From assembly GCF_036323735.1 (NCBI RefSeq), contig NC_086034.1, forward strand, positions 14,028,001 to 14,092,000: 64,000 bases of DNA, written 5' to 3'. Each line of letters starts with the position of its first letter. The first letter of the stretch is position 1. This DNA is from Rattus norvegicus. Lineage: Eukaryota > Chordata > Mammalia > Rodentia > Muridae. The notes under the pieces are model-generated. The model saw only the letters and a program-made list of their open reading frames with translations, was not told the DNA's origin and ran no database searches. A program made the position numbers and the translations under genes. Shown piece after piece: positions 27,063 through 39,090 of the stretch.

Positions 27063-27550
27063 GGAAAGCCAAGGATTCACTCTAAGCAAGGTTGACCTGA
27101 ATTCTCTCCTGGGTAATGGGATGAAAGGTGGCCTTCACCACACCCATATTTTATAGTAAATTGTTACAGCAATAGTAGTTAACTGAAGTTGCTTTCTGTT
27201 TTTTATTCTGTTCTTTTTCAAATAATATTAAATTTAATTTATTTTTTCCAACAGTTCCTTTTAAATATGACAACTTGGAATTTAGCTGGCATTTTACACA
27301 GCTGCACATTCCTGTATTGTTTTGGAGAATCACAATCGCGTGAGCGTGTGCACACATGTGCATGTGTGTGTTGGGGAGGTGATGATGGGCTTTTTTAGCA
27401 GGTGCTAGTTATTTCTTTAATTTATTTAAATTAGTTCATTGCTGTAACTTAAACTCAAGTGATTAACAAACTGTAATTTAGAAGGATATTGAATTTGCTT
27501 CTGTTTTATATTGACTATGACATACCCCAACAAAACATGCAGATCTAGGG

Positions 27551-27896
27551 CAGTGTCTTAGGCTTTCCACTGCTGTAAAGAAACACCATGACCAAGGCGT
27601 CTCTTATAAAGGACATTTAATTGGGGCTAGTGTACAAGTTCAGAAGTACTATTATTACCAGGGCAGGAAGAATGGCAGCATTCAGGTCGGCAAGGCAGTG
27701 AAAAAGGAGCTGAGAGTGCTGCATCTTGATCCAAAGGCAACCAGGAGAGACTGACTTCTAGGAAGCTAGGAGGGGGCTCTCAAAGCCCCACAGTGACACA
27801 CTTCTTCCAACAAGTCCACACCTACTCCAACAAGGCCACACTTCCTAATAGTACCACTCCCTAGGCCAAGCATATTCAAATCACCACAGGCAATAT
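27551..27896 (-). mobile_element. URR1-like nonautonomous DNA transposon relic, antisense
   Basis: 'acaccatgaccaaggcgtct', 'ataaaggacatttaattggg', 'cagtgacacacttcttccaa' and 'aatagtaccactccctaggc' follow the rodent URR1 (hAT-Charlie) consensus order. The best preserved of the URR1-like copies outside the tandem array. Confidence 0.65.
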
Positions 27897-29529
27897 TTGG
27901 GTCATATGATCTCTGATATACTGAAGGGATTCATCTAATGATGGGTTCCCAGTTTAACATCCTTCTGGGTAGGTGATATTAAGGGATAGGATTGGGCTGA
28001 AGTTAAAGGAAGTAGATCACTTTGTGCCTGTTCATAGGGTGCTGTTTCTGGCCTTGATCCCTTCCTTTATTGCCTTTATTTTCTAAACATCATGAGGTGG
28101 CAGAATCTAAATGCTCTACAATTCCCCTGGATTCATGCCTCATGAATGGACTGAATCCAGCTGATCTTGGAATGGATTGGGCTTACAGTTTGGAAATGGC
28201 AGGTCAAAATAAATAGTTCTGTCTTTTAAGGTGGATTTTCTCAAGAATTCATGACAGTGACGAAGTCCTGATTAACATATATACTGTGGTGGAAGTGACA
28301 GTTTCTGTAAGTTCTAGGCTTGTCCACCCTTAAGAGTTGGCACTGCTGTTTCTGAGTGCTTAAAAAATTTAATCCTTGTGATCCAGTTACTGACACATCT
28401 GACCTAAGCAGCACCACAACCTTAATGGTTTTTCTGGAATGGTATTTTCACTTGTCACTCTAGGTAGCTTGAAGTTATATGAAACTCTTATGTTCACACT
28501 TGTAAGGATGAGTAGTGTCCCCATTTGATTGCTTGTGGCTGCTCTTCTATAATCTCAACTGAAGTGCTCTTTACATCACTTGTGCCATACTGAACACAAA
28601 AATTCACCATGTTTATGTATTATGTCATCATCTATCCCTCTGGACTGACAATGCCATTTGATATTTTAACCTCTGATGATGACCAAAGTGTGTAACACAA
28701 TATGCAGGCTTTATACAATTTGTTTTAAGAAACTGTTGCGTACTTCGGTGTTTCAGTGAACTCTCTCAATTTTTATATTTGAATTGTGATACCCAAATGT
28801 GAATCTCTAATGAAATATGTCTGATAACACCTTAGCTGTAAATGGTAGAAAACTTACTGCCTTGGTAAAATTAGCCATATTTCAAGAATCTGATAGATCC
28901 AAGAGACAGACCCGCAGTAGCCATGCTGAATCTACCAATACAGAACATTCCACCCTCCACAGAAGGTTCCCTTGCTCAGTATTCTGCCACAGTGTTTGTG
29001 GTAGTTATTTTTTTAGATATGAATCAATGATTTACTGTAATTTTTTATGCGATAAAGTCAACTGACAGGGTTCATTTTTTTTTCAGTCTGCTATTTGTTT
29101 CAGTGTGTTCAGTTGTTTGTTGGAAAGATTATTGGAAGATTATTCCTGAATATTAATTACTAATTTATGTATATGTTTCTAATACATACACATTTGTTTT
29201 GTTCTAATTTTTTACCCTTCAGTTATCCTGAACATGTCATCCTAAATATCATAATCTTATGGTCAGAGTGTATTTAACTTGGTGTCCAGCATTTTCCAGG
29301 CCATTTTACTTTTCTGGATCCTCTATATATTACAACCTTGTTAATTCCTTAGAAAGCAAACATATAGGCATATTAACAACACTGCCTTGCCTGGTCAACA
29401 ACATTATTTTCCATATGGGTCATATATAATTTATGTTCCTTATATATAGATTAAGATATTTTCATATTATCTATTTCTGAATTTAATGAAATCTGTGCTA
29501 CTTTAAAAATTCTGTTTAGAGCTTTGTGA
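27897..29529. other. Intergenic, no supported gene
   Basis: No gene recognised. A weak repeat-like end ('gcaggtcaaaataaatagtt') lies near 28200. Confidence 0.4.
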
Positions 29530-29534
29530 TGTAG

Positions 29535-29606
29535 TGTGTGTGTGTGTGCGTGTGCGTGTGTCTGTGTGTGTGTGTATGCATGCGTGTGTGTGTGTGTGTG
29601 TATGCA

Positions 29607-29644
<38 letters not shown>

Positions 29645-29655
29645 TGTGTGTGTTA
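29535..29655. repeat. (TG)n microsatellite with TGCATGCG interruptions
   Basis: TG repeats broken by two 'tatgcatgcg' interruptions at about 29574-29583 and 29601-29610, then a pure TG run. The duplicated interruption suggests internal slippage. Confidence 0.95.
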
Positions 29656-30007
29656 AACTGACCTGCATATCAAGATCCTGACAACAAAGTTAGTTTTGGA
29701 AATTATAGAGATTTCTTCACCTGTCTTTTATTATAATCATGCATTTGTATGATTACAATTACAGAGTGTTAGTTCTTTCCCATTATTATATTTTAAAATC
29801 TTTTCTTATCTGTTGGAACACTAGAAACTTGAGTACTAAATATATTCATGGCCTAGTATGTCTTCCATGGCAACTTTAATCAGATTGAGCTGTTCCTTGT
29901 TTTTTGAGTTTGCTGAGTTACTCCTGTTTCTACAGTATACCATGCTTTATTTGGGATGTTTGTGGGTATTCTTGACTATCCTAGGTAATTTGTTTGCTTG
30001 CCATTGG

Positions 30008-30205
30008 CCTCTCACACATATAAGATATACTATACATATACATATACAGATACATACATATATACATCATATATTATATACATATACATCATATACATAT
30101 AGATTATGTACATATACATACACATGCATATATACATCATATACATATAATGTTCATGTACATATACATATACATTTTACATACATAAACACATGTACAT
30201 AATTT
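30008..30205. repeat. (CATATA)n-type AT-rich low-complexity tract
   Basis: About 200 bp of degenerate ACATATAC/CATATACATC units. The long open frame across it is a low-complexity artefact. Confidence 0.9.
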
Positions 30206-30299
30206 CTATAATAATGAATGTGCATATGGATGTATGAAATTTGAATTTATTTTGTCATGTAGAGAATGTATAATTTCATAAGGAACATGGTATTTTGTT

Positions 30300-30468
30300 C
30301 ATGTAGGTTTTTGTTTTGTTTTTCAGGACATGGTTTAACTGATTTAGTTTTAGCTGACCTTATACTCACTCTGTAGATAGGCTGGTTTTAAACTCAGTGA
30401 CATCCACCTGCCTCTAACTCCCAAGTGTTGGGATTAAAGGCATCACTTACCATCACCATTTGCCTTCA
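30300..30468 (-). repeat. B1 SINE, antisense
   Basis: Reverse-complement B1: 'ctcactctgtagataggctg', 'ccacctgcctctaactccca' and 'agtgttgggattaaaggcat', preceded by a T-rich run that represents the poly(A) tail. Confidence 0.85.
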
Positions 30469-30789
30469 TGTATCTTTCTTATGAGACTTTTTATCAGGAT
30501 TTTAATTTTATCTCCTCAGATATTTTGGGTGCATTTTCATAATCTCCATTATCTGCAAATATTTAGGGAACTTTGATATTCTTTAAATATCTGAACTGCT
30601 GATAAACTTTATTTACCACGTTTTGAGTTTCTCTTGCAAAAGAATTCAGAGATGAATTTGTTTTTATTTTTAATTATTATCTACGTCTTTGATTTTAGTT
30701 GCATTTTTTCAAAGTATTTGGTCAATACATTGAAATAGTGGTTGAATTATTAGTATAAAGAAGATATTCCTTTAGATATCTGTTTTTTA

Positions 30790-31835
30790 TGATTTAATAT
30801 TTTATTGACGAATTTATTAACTCTAAATTCTCATTTCAGCTTTCCCTCTCTCCTGTACTCCCACTCCCCCTCTTTCATTCCCCTATCCACCCATCCAGCT
30901 TTTGTCCCCCTCTCTCAAGAGAAGGGGAGTCCTCCCATGGGCATCAACCAGTTGTGGCATAGCAAACCAGAGCAAGATGAGGCACTCCCTCTTCCACTGG
31001 GGCTAGACAAGCCATCCCAGTTAAGGAAACTTTATCTAAAGGTGGGCAATGTACTCAGAGACAGCCCATGCTACTGCTTTAGGAGTCCTATATGAAGATT
31101 CAGCTGCACAACTGCTATATATGTGCAGGAGGCCAAGGCCTTTCCCATTCATGCTCTCTAGTTGGCATTTCAATCTTCATGAGGACCTATGGACCCAAGT
31201 TAATTGACTTTCTAGGTTTTCTTGTGGTGTTCTTGATCTCACTGGCTCCCTAATCCTTCTTCCCCCTTTTCCACAGGATTTCTCAAACTCCATTCAATGT
31301 TGGTCTATGGGACTCTGCATCAGTTTTCAATAGTTGCTGGTTCATGCCCCTCTGATGAAATTTATTCTAGGTTCCTCCTGCAAATATAGCAGGATATCAT
31401 CTGTAGTTCCAGGGCTGGTCTTGCTCTTATCACAGGGACCTCAAGCTGGACCAGTCATTGGTTGACTCTTCCCTCAAATTCTGATCCATTCCCCATCCCT
31501 GAACAACTTGTAGGCAACAAATATTGTAGGTCAAATGTATTGAGGCTGCGTTGGTGTCCCAATCCTTCCATTGGAAGTCTAACCTGGTTATAGGAGAAGG
31601 ATAGTTTAGGAATCATACCCCCATTACGAGGGTCACACTCATAGACTTCATGAACTTTCCATTGCCTTAGGTTTACAGTTCATTCCAAAAATGCTGACTC
31701 CAATCCAGTTGTCACTCCGAATACTCTCTCCATTCTCCCTCCTTCCATTTCTCCCTTCCTTCCCCTCCCCACTCTATTTTCCACCACCACCAGCTTCACA
31801 TGATAGCAATTAACAATCATTTATCTTTAATGTCT
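30790..31835 (-). mobile_element. L1-associated 3'-region fragment, antisense
   Basis: A C/T-rich block with 'ctatatatgtgcaggaggcc', 'tttcttgtggtgttcttgat' and 'cattggttgactcttccctc' resembles the rodent L1 (Lx-like) 3' region read in reverse. It directly abuts a sense-oriented ORF2 piece at 31836, so two L1 fragments lie back to back here. Confidence 0.5.
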
Positions 31836-32330
31836 GTCAACATCAATGGAATCAATCACCAATAAAAAGACACTGACTGCCGAAATGAATGCAAAAACTG
31901 GATTCCTAATTCTGCTGCACACAAAAACACACCTCAACATCAAAGATAGACATTATTTCAGAATAAATGACTGGAAAAAGATTTTCCAAGTAAAAAGACC
32001 CAAGAAGCAATCTGTAGGAGTCATTCTAACATGTAATAAAGTAGACTTCCAGCTAATATTAATTCAAAGATATGCCGAAGGACACTTCATACTCATTAAA
32101 GGAACAGTGCACCAAGATGACATTTCAACTTTGGATATGTATGCCCTAAATACAATAGTACACAAAATCATAAAAGAAACATTACTAAAACTTAAATCAC
32201 ACATTGAAACTCATACATTAATTGTGGGAGACTTCAAAATCCCACTCCCAGAATAGACAGGTCATTCAGACAGAAACTAAACAGAAAAATTATGGAACTA
32301 ACAAATATCTGTTTTAATAATGAGAGCCTT
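31836..32330 (+). pseudogene. L1 ORF2 endonuclease fragment, sense, decayed
   Basis: The plus-strand frame at 31846-32256 is the N-terminal endonuclease region of L1 ORF2, aligning with the copies at 35.9 kb (sense) and 42.7 kb (antisense) of this window: 'KRPKKQSVGVILTCNKVDFQ', 'ILIKGTVHQDDISTLDMYA', and 'HTLIVGDFKIPL'. It is strongly diverged, with a shortened segment around the catalytic start and a stop after 32256. Confidence 0.85.
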
Positions 32331-32384
32331 TTACATTTTTGTTGGAGATAATTTGTGTTTTTATTTCTTGATCAATTTATCTCA

Positions 32385-32530
32385 CAGTCATTTTTATTTT
32401 ATTTGAGATAGATCTTTCTATATAGGCCTATTGTCTGGAATTTACTAAGTAGACCAGATTGTCATGAAACTCACAGAAATTCACTTACCTCCAAGTGTGG
32501 GATTAAAGGTGTGCAACACCCACAGTTAAT
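32385..32530 (-). repeat. B1 SINE, antisense, diverged
   Basis: Reverse-complement B1 text: 'tttgagatagatctttctat', 'tgaaactcacagaaattcac', 'gtgtgggattaaaggtgtgc'. Confidence 0.75.
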
Positions 32531-32943
32531 TTTTAATCTTTTCAATGAACAAGTTTCTTAATGTTGGTTGTTGTGTACTGTCAGAAATCTTTGTTCTTAT
32601 GTATAGTTCTGGTCAGTTTACCTCAGGGTCAACTTTTATTCTTTTAAGCATCCTACTGTTTAAATTCCAGTAACTTAGATTCTCAGTATTTTTAGTCCCT
32701 CACATTTTCTGAGAATTTTTAAAGGTATTAACATCTACATACTAAACTTGAATGTGCTATGAGTATGTTACAAAGTTTCCTTTGTTTCTTATCACAGGAA
32801 TTCCTTGGCAACTTTTGTTTTTTTAGTGCTAAGAATTGAGTCCAGGGCTTTGGGCACTTGGGTACTTCTCCTGTCCTGTCTTTGATTGAAACAAGTTCTT
32901 AACATATAGACCAGGCTATCATAGTAGTCTCTGCTTCTAGAGG

Positions 32944-35664
32944 GATGAAATTTTATTTTATTTTAATTTTATTTAATTTTTTATTTACTTATATACTCCC
33001 CTCCCAGTTCACCCTCCAACTGTTTCACATCTCATACCTCCTCTCTGCCCCCACCCCTTCTCTCCATGAGGATGTTTCTACCCCACACCAAAAAAACTTT
33101 AAGTTTCCTGGGGCCTCCAGTCTCTGGAGGGTTAGGTGCATCTTCTCTGACTAAACACAGACCCAGGACTCCTGTGCTATATATGTGTTGGGGAGCCTTA
33201 TCTCAGTTGGTGAATGCTGCCAGGTTGGTGAGCCAGTGTCTGAGAGATCTTGGGTGTCCAAGCTTTTAAGACTCCTGGTCCTCCTTCAGGGTTGCCCTCT
33301 TCCTCAGCTTCGTCTAACTTTGTCCTAATTCAACAGAGGGGTCAGCAGCTTCTGTTCATTGGTTGGGTGTACATATCTGCATCTGACTCTTTCAGCTGCT
33401 TGTTGGGTCTTTGGAAGGCAGTCATGATAGGTTCCATTTTTGAGCACCCCATAGCCTCAGTAATGGTGTTAGGTCGTGTGGCCTGCCCATGAGCTGGATC
33501 CCACTTTGGGTCTGTCATTGGACCTTTGTTTCCTCGGGCTCTTGTCCATTTCTGTCCCTGAATTTCTTCCATTCAGGAAGAATTATGGGTCAGAGTTATG
33601 ACTGTGGGATAGCAGCCCCATGCTTTGCTTGATAACCTGTCTTTCTGCTGAAGGTAGGCTCAACAAGTTGCTTCTCCCCACTGTAGGACATGTCATCTAA
33701 GGTCCCCCCTTTGAGTCTTGAAAGTCTCTCACTTCCCAGGTCTCTGATACATTCTGGAGGGTCCTCTTATTCTCCTTCCTCCTGAGGTTGCTGGTTTCCA
33801 TTCCTTCTTCTGGCCATCAGGGCTTCAGTCCTATCCCCCTACCCAATACCAGATCATGGTCCCATTCCCCCCAACCCCCATCACCTGTGCCTCCCTCCCT
33901 CCCCCCCCCCTTGTATTTGCTTTCTTCTCCCTCCCAATGGGGAATAAGGTATCCTCACTTGGGCCCTTTAGATTGTTGACCTCTTTGAGTTCTGTGGACT
34001 GTATATTGGGTATTCTGTACAGTTGTTTTTTTTTTCCCTAATATCCATTTATCAGTGAGAAAATACCATGCGTGTCATTTTAGGTCTAAGATACCACACT
34101 CAGGAATATATGTTCTAGTTCGATCCATTTTTTCTTATCTTTGGTGTAGGGATCTTCCTTGTATTGGAGTTTTCCTTCTGGGATCCTCTATAGAGCTGGA
34201 TTGGTAGACAGAATTTGGTTTTGCCCTGGAATATTTTGGGTTTCTCATCTTTGTTGATTGAAAGTTTTGCTAGGTATGTTAGCCTTGGCTGCCATTTATG
34301 TTCTCTTAGAGTCTACATGACATCTGATGAGGCTTTTCTGGCTTTCTTAGTCTATGTTGAGAAATCTGGTGTGTGTGATTCTGATAGGTCTGCCTTTGTA
34401 TGTCACTATGCCCTTTTCCCTTGCAGCTTTTAATATTCTTTTTTTGTTCTGTGCATTTAGTGTTTTGATTATTATATGATGAAATATTTTCTTATCTGGT
34501 CCCATTTGGTGTTTTGTAGACTTCTTGTACCTGTATGGTCATCACTTTCTTTAGGTTGGGGAAATTTTCTTCTATGGTTTTTTGAAGATGTGTTCAGGTC
34601 CCTTGAGCTGGGAATCTTTGCTCTCCTCTATACTAATTATTCTTAGATTCGGTCTTTTCATTGTGTACTGATTTTCCTGGATGTTTTGTGTTAGGAGTTT
34701 TTATGTTTTGAATTTTCTTTGACTGTTGTGTCAATCTCTTCTACAGTATCACCTGAGATTCTCTTTTTCTATCTCCTGTATTCTATTGGTTATACTTATA
34801 TCTATAATTTCTGACCTCTTTCTTAGGTTTTCCATTTCTAGGTTTGCCTCCATTTGTGCTTTCTTTATTGTTTCTACATCTATCTTAAGGTCTTGGACTG
34901 CTTTATGAAATTCCTTCACCTGTTTGATTGTGTTTTCCCACATTTCTTTAAGGGATTTATTTGGTTCCTCTTTAAGGGCTTCTAATTGTTTACCTGTGTC
35001 TTCCTGTATTTCTTTCAGTGAGTTATTTATATCCTCTTTAAAGGACTCTATCATCTTCATGAGATAGGATTTTAGATCAGCTTCCTGATTTTTAGGTGTG
35101 TTGGCATATTCAGGGCTTGCTGTGGTGGGAGGACTGGGTTCTGACGATGCACAAATATATTGGCTTCTGTTGCTTATAGTCTTGTGATTGCCTCTCACCA
35201 TCTTGCTACCCCTCATGTTTGTTGGTCTGAGTGACTCTGTCTGCAGTCTGCCTCTTTTGTCCTTGGATTGCAACAGGTCTCCTGATAGGCCTGTGGCCCT
35301 GACTGTAGCAGACCTCCTGTGGGGCCTTCCAACTGGAGGGTCTTTGGAGGTGCAGAGAAACTGCAGGTTTGTTGTCCTGGCTGCAGTAGATCTCCTGGGA
35401 GACCTCAGACTGTTTGGTCTTCAGAGGATCAGTCAAACTGTTGTCCTGTGGAAGCTGTTCTTGGGGGTAGGGGAGTTGATCAATGGACTGTGGTTTCTGT
35501 TTCCTTGTGTGCAGTCACACTGTAGGGAGGATTTTGGGTCAGTTGTCCTGCATACCACAGAGCCCCTGGGAGGTCTCTTCAAGCTGTGCTGTCCTGGGTC
35601 CAGTGACTCTCCTGGGATCATCCAGTTCTGGTGTAAGATGCCCTGGGTGCAGCAGATCTCCTGT
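32944..35664 (-). mobile_element. L1 element, antisense, internally deleted (3'UTR, ORF1, 5'UTR)
   Basis: Read on the minus strand, this is a 5'UTR (35664 to about 35274), ORF1 (35273 to about 34435), the ORF1-ORF2 junction region (to about 34126), and then directly a 3'UTR (34125-32944). Almost all of ORF2 is missing. The 3'UTR is identified by the CCCTCCC-rich tract and 'aatatccatttatcagtgag' at 34041-34060. The 5'UTR side contains repeated 'gcagacctcctg'/'gtagatctcctggga' text typical of a promoter-repeat region. It may be one deleted element or two fused ones. Confidence 0.75.
34435..35273 (-). pseudogene. L1 ORF1 (RNA-binding chaperone), decayed
   Basis: ORF1 of L1 encodes the trimeric RNA-binding protein of the L1 particle. 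The minus-strand frame 35273-34749 (174 codons) carries the N-terminal region and the coiled-coil segment, rich in K, E and L heptads, including 'DLKSYLMKMIESFKEDINNS' (a run also seen in the ORF1 at 43.2-43.7 kb). Homology continues to about 34435 in other frames, so the C-terminal domain is frameshifted. Not functional. Confidence 0.8.
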
Positions 35665-38115
35665 ATGCAGCAAAACACTCAATTAACATAGATGGAGAAA
35701 CCAAGACATTCCATGACAAAACCAATTTTACACAATATCTTTCTACAAGTCCAGCCCTACAAAGGTTAATAAATGGCAAAGCCGCAACATAAGGAGGCAA
35801 GCTACACCCTAGAAAAAGCAAGAAACTAATCATCTTGGCAACAAAACAAAGAGAAGAAAAGCACACAAACGTAATCTCACATCCAAATATGAATATAACA
35901 GGTAGCAACAATCACTATTCCTTGATGTCTCTCAACATCACTGGACTAAATTCCCCAATAAAAAGACATGGATTAACAAACGGGATACACAACGAGGACC
36001 CTGAATTCTGCTGTCTACAAGAAACACACCTCAGAGACAAAGACAGACACTACCTCAGAATGAAAGGCTGGAAAACAACTTTACAAGCAAATGGTCTGAA
36101 GAAGCAAGCTGGAGTAGCCATTCTAATATCGAATAAAATCGATTTTCAACCAAAAGTCATTACAAAAGATAAGGAAGGTCACATCATATGCATGAAAGGA
36201 AAAATCCACCAAGATGAATTCTCAATCCTAAATATCTATGCTCCAAATACAAGAGCACCTACACATATAAAAGAAACCTTACTAAAGCTCAAAAGACACA
36301 TTGCACCACACACAATAATAGTAGAAGATTTCAACACCCCATTCTCATCAATGGACAGATCATGGAAACAGAAATTAAACAGAGACATAGACAGACTAAG
36401 AGAAGTCATGAGCCAAGTGGACTTAACAGATATTTATAGAACATTCTATCCTAAAACAAAAGGATATACCTCTTCTCACCACCTCATGGTACTTTCTCCA
36501 AAATTGACCATATAATTGGTTATAAAATAGGCCTCAACAGATAAAGAAAGATAAAACAATCCCATGTGTCCTGTAAGACCACTACGAGATAAAAGTTGTC
36601 TTCAATAACAATAAGGGAAGAATGCCCACATATACATGGAAGTTGAACAATGCTCTACTCAATGATAACCTGGTCAAGGAAGAAATAAAGAAATAAAAGA
36701 CATCTTAGAATTTAATGAAAATGAAGGTACAACATACCCAAATTTATGGGACACAATAAAAGCTGTGCTAAGAGGAAAACTCATAGCTCTGAGCACCTGC
36801 AGAAAGAAACAGGAGAGAGCATATGTCAGCAGTTTGACAGCACACCTAAAAGCTCTAGAACAAAAAGAAGCAAATACAGCCAGGAGGAGTAGAAGGCAGA
36901 AAATAATCAAGCTCAGAGCTGAAATCAACCAAGTAGAAACAAAGAGGACCATACATAGAATCAACAGAACCAAAAGTTGATTCTTTGTGTAAACCAACAA
37001 GATAGATAAACCCTTAGCCAGACTAACAAGAGGACACAGAGAGAGTGTATATATTAACAATATTAGAAATGAAAAGGGACACATAACTTCAGAATCTGAG
37101 GAAATTCAAAAAGTCATCAGATCCTACTACAAAAGCCTATATTCAATAAAACTTGAAACTCTGAAGGAAATGGACAATTTCCTAGACAGATATCAGGTAC
37201 TGAAGTTAAATCAGGAACAGATAAACCATGTAAACAACCCCATAACTCCTAAAGGAATAGAAGCAGTCATTAAAGGTCTCCCCACCAGAAAGAGCCCAGG
37301 TCCAAATGGGTTCAGTGGAGACATCTATAAGACCTTCATAGAAGACATCGTACCAATACTATCCAAACTCTTCTACAAAATTGAAACAAATGGAGCGCTA
37401 CAGGATTCCTTCTATGAATCCACAATTACTCTTATACCTAAACCACACAAAGACCCAACAAAGAAAGAGAACTTCAGACCAATTTCCCTTATGAATATAG
37501 GCACAAAAATACTCAATAAAGTTCTTGCAAACTGAATCCAAGAGCACATCAAAACAATCATCCACCATGATCAAGTAGGCCACCAAACTAGATAAGATGG
37601 ATGAAGCAAAGAAATGCAGGCTGACAGGAAACGGATGTCGATCTCTACTGAGAGACATAGCCAGAATATATCTCATACATAGGTGAATGCCATCATTAAA
37701 CCACTGAACTGAGAACAGGACCCCCGTTGATTGAATTAGAGAAAGGACTGAAAGGACTTGAAAGGGCTTGAGACAACATATGAACAACAATGAAAACCAA
37801 GCAGAGCTTCCAGGGGCTAAGCCACTACCCAAAGACTGTACATGGACTGACCCTGGGCTCCAAACTCATAGGTAGCAATGAATAGCCTAGTAAGAGCACC
37901 AGTGGAAGGGGAAGCCCTTGGTCTTGCCAAGACTGAACCCCCAGTGAACATGATTGTTGGGGGGAGGGCGGTCATGGGGGGAAGATCGGGAGGGGAATAC
38001 CCATAGAGAAGGGGAATGGGAGGAGTTAGGGGGATGTTGACCTGGAAACCTGGAAGGAGAATAACAATCAAAATGTAAATAAGAAATACTCAAGTTAATA
38101 AAGATAAAAAAATAT
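35665..38115 (+). mobile_element. L1 element, sense, ORF2 internally deleted, rat-type 3' end
   Basis: Begins in ORF1 C-terminal sequence ('caattaacatagatggagaa'), continues through the ORF1-ORF2 spacer and ORF2 to about 37570, then jumps to the 3'UTR. It ends with 'gaaatgtaaataagaaatac' and a poly(A) at about 38109. The missing ORF2 part covers most of the reverse transcriptase and C-terminus. Head-to-head with the antisense L1 to its left and followed immediately by another antisense L1. Confidence 0.85.
35835..37535 (+). pseudogene. L1 ORF2 (endonuclease and start of reverse transcriptase), broken
   Basis: The frame 35835-36515 covers the apurinic-like endonuclease domain, with '[19 protein letters not shown]', the '[14 protein letters not shown]' block (catalytic glutamate region) and '[14 protein letters not shown]'. 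The usual GDFN motif reads EDFN here, a change shared with the copy at 42.4 kb. Frames then shift: 36765-36980 and 37170-37535 hold the linker and the first part of the RT domain ('KSPGPNGFSGDIYKTFIED', 'ENFRPISLMNIGTKILNKVL'). Stops and frameshifts separate them and the rest of RT is deleted. Confidence 0.88.
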
Positions 38116-38172
38116 TTTATTGTGTATTTTTGCATCGATATTCATAAGGGAAATTGGTCTGAAGTTCTCTTT

Positions 38173-38577
38173 CTATGTTGGGTCTTTGTGTGATTTAGGT
38201 TTAAGAGTAATTGTGGCTTCATAGAAGGAATTCGGCAGTGCTCCATCTGTTTCAATTTTGTGGAATAGTTTGGATAGTATTGGTGTGAGGTCTTCTATGA
38301 AGGTCTGATAGAATTCTGTACTAAACCCATTTGGACCTGGGTTCCTTTTGGTGGGGAGAACTTTAATGACTGCTTCTATTTCCTTAGGATTTATGGGGTT
38401 GTTTAAATGGTTTATCTGTTCCTGATTTAACTTCAGTGCCTGATATCTATCTAGGAAATTGTCCATTTCCTCCAGATTTTCAAGTTTTGTTGAATATAGG
38501 CTTTTGTAGTAGGATCTAATTTTTTGAATTTCCTCTGATTCTGTAGTTATGTCTCCCTTCTCATTTCTGATTTTGTT
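38173..38577 (-). pseudogene. L1 ORF2 reverse-transcriptase fragment distal to the ERV
   Basis: Minus-strand frame with '[20 protein letters not shown]', '[20 protein letters not shown]' and '[20 protein letters not shown]', the segment just before and at the start of the RT domain. It continues directly the ORF2 frame found at 41685-42790, on the other side of the retrovirus. Confidence 0.88.
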
Positions 38578-38583
38578 AATTTG
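38578..38583. repeat. 6-bp target-site duplication, left
   Basis: aatttg immediately before the 5' LTR. The same six bases follow the 3' LTR at 41679-41684, and joining the flanks restores continuous L1 ORF2. Six bp is the usual size for class II (ERVK/betaretrovirus-like) integration. Confidence 0.95.
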
Positions 38584-38810
38584 TGTAGGGCGCCCTCCAG
38601 TGGTGAACAATGGTACTGCGCATGTGCAGGTTTTGCACCTGGTGTCAGTTGGCCAGTAATATGCTAATGAGGGGCTGTACCATGCTAGTGAGGTGATTTA
38701 TTCTGTGCCAATCCCTGGAGGACAAGTAGTGGGGTGTAGTGGGATGACAGTGGAGTGATAGTGGGGTGACCCGTGCCCCGCCAATCCCTGAAGGATTATT
38801 AGCATACTGT
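38584..38810 (+). repeat. 5' LTR, truncated (no R-U5)
   Basis: Aligns base for base with the first ~227 bp of the 3' LTR ('tgtagggc', 'ggtgaacaatggtactgcgc', 'cctgaaggattattagcata') up to 'catactgt' at 38810. There the two diverge: this copy continues 'agcattacacctggtggccc', whereas the 3' LTR goes on into its TATA box and poly(A) signal. The promoter and R-U5 part (about 129 bp) is missing here. A TGG that could start a primer-binding site occurs near 38822, but I cannot assign the tRNA. Confidence 0.85.
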
Positions 38811-38920
38811 AGCATTACACCTGGTGGCCCTGTACGGCGACCCGAGAATATTCTCGTGGACCCAGAAGTCTTCAGCTTCAGGATGGCGACATCGGAAACT
38901 TCCCAGATAAGGGAAGATAA

Positions 38921-39090
38921 GGTTCTCTGGAGGTAAGCAGAGACGATGAATAAAATTCTCTGGAGGTAAGCAGAGAAGTTGAAAGCCTTGGTATAGAGGC
39001 CGAGAGGTTAGTGAAGTTGAAAGCCTTGGTATAGAGGCCAAGAGGTTTGTGAAGTTGAAAGCCTTGGTATAGAGGTGGAAAGGTTTGAGA
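38921..39090 (+). repeat. 38-bp minisatellite in the ERV leader
   Basis: 'gaagttgaaagccttggtat' starts at 38975, 39013 and 39051, an exact 38-bp period with few changes. A shorter repeat, 'ttctctggaggtaagcagag', precedes it at about 38920 and 38955. Confidence 0.95.

Noticed and set aside
29858..30202. 114-codon plus-strand frame
   Set aside because: More than half of it is the (CATATA)n tract, giving a Y/T/I/H low-complexity peptide.
35188..35691. Plus-strand 167-codon frame
   Set aside because: It is the reverse strand of L1 5'UTR and ORF1 start sequence.
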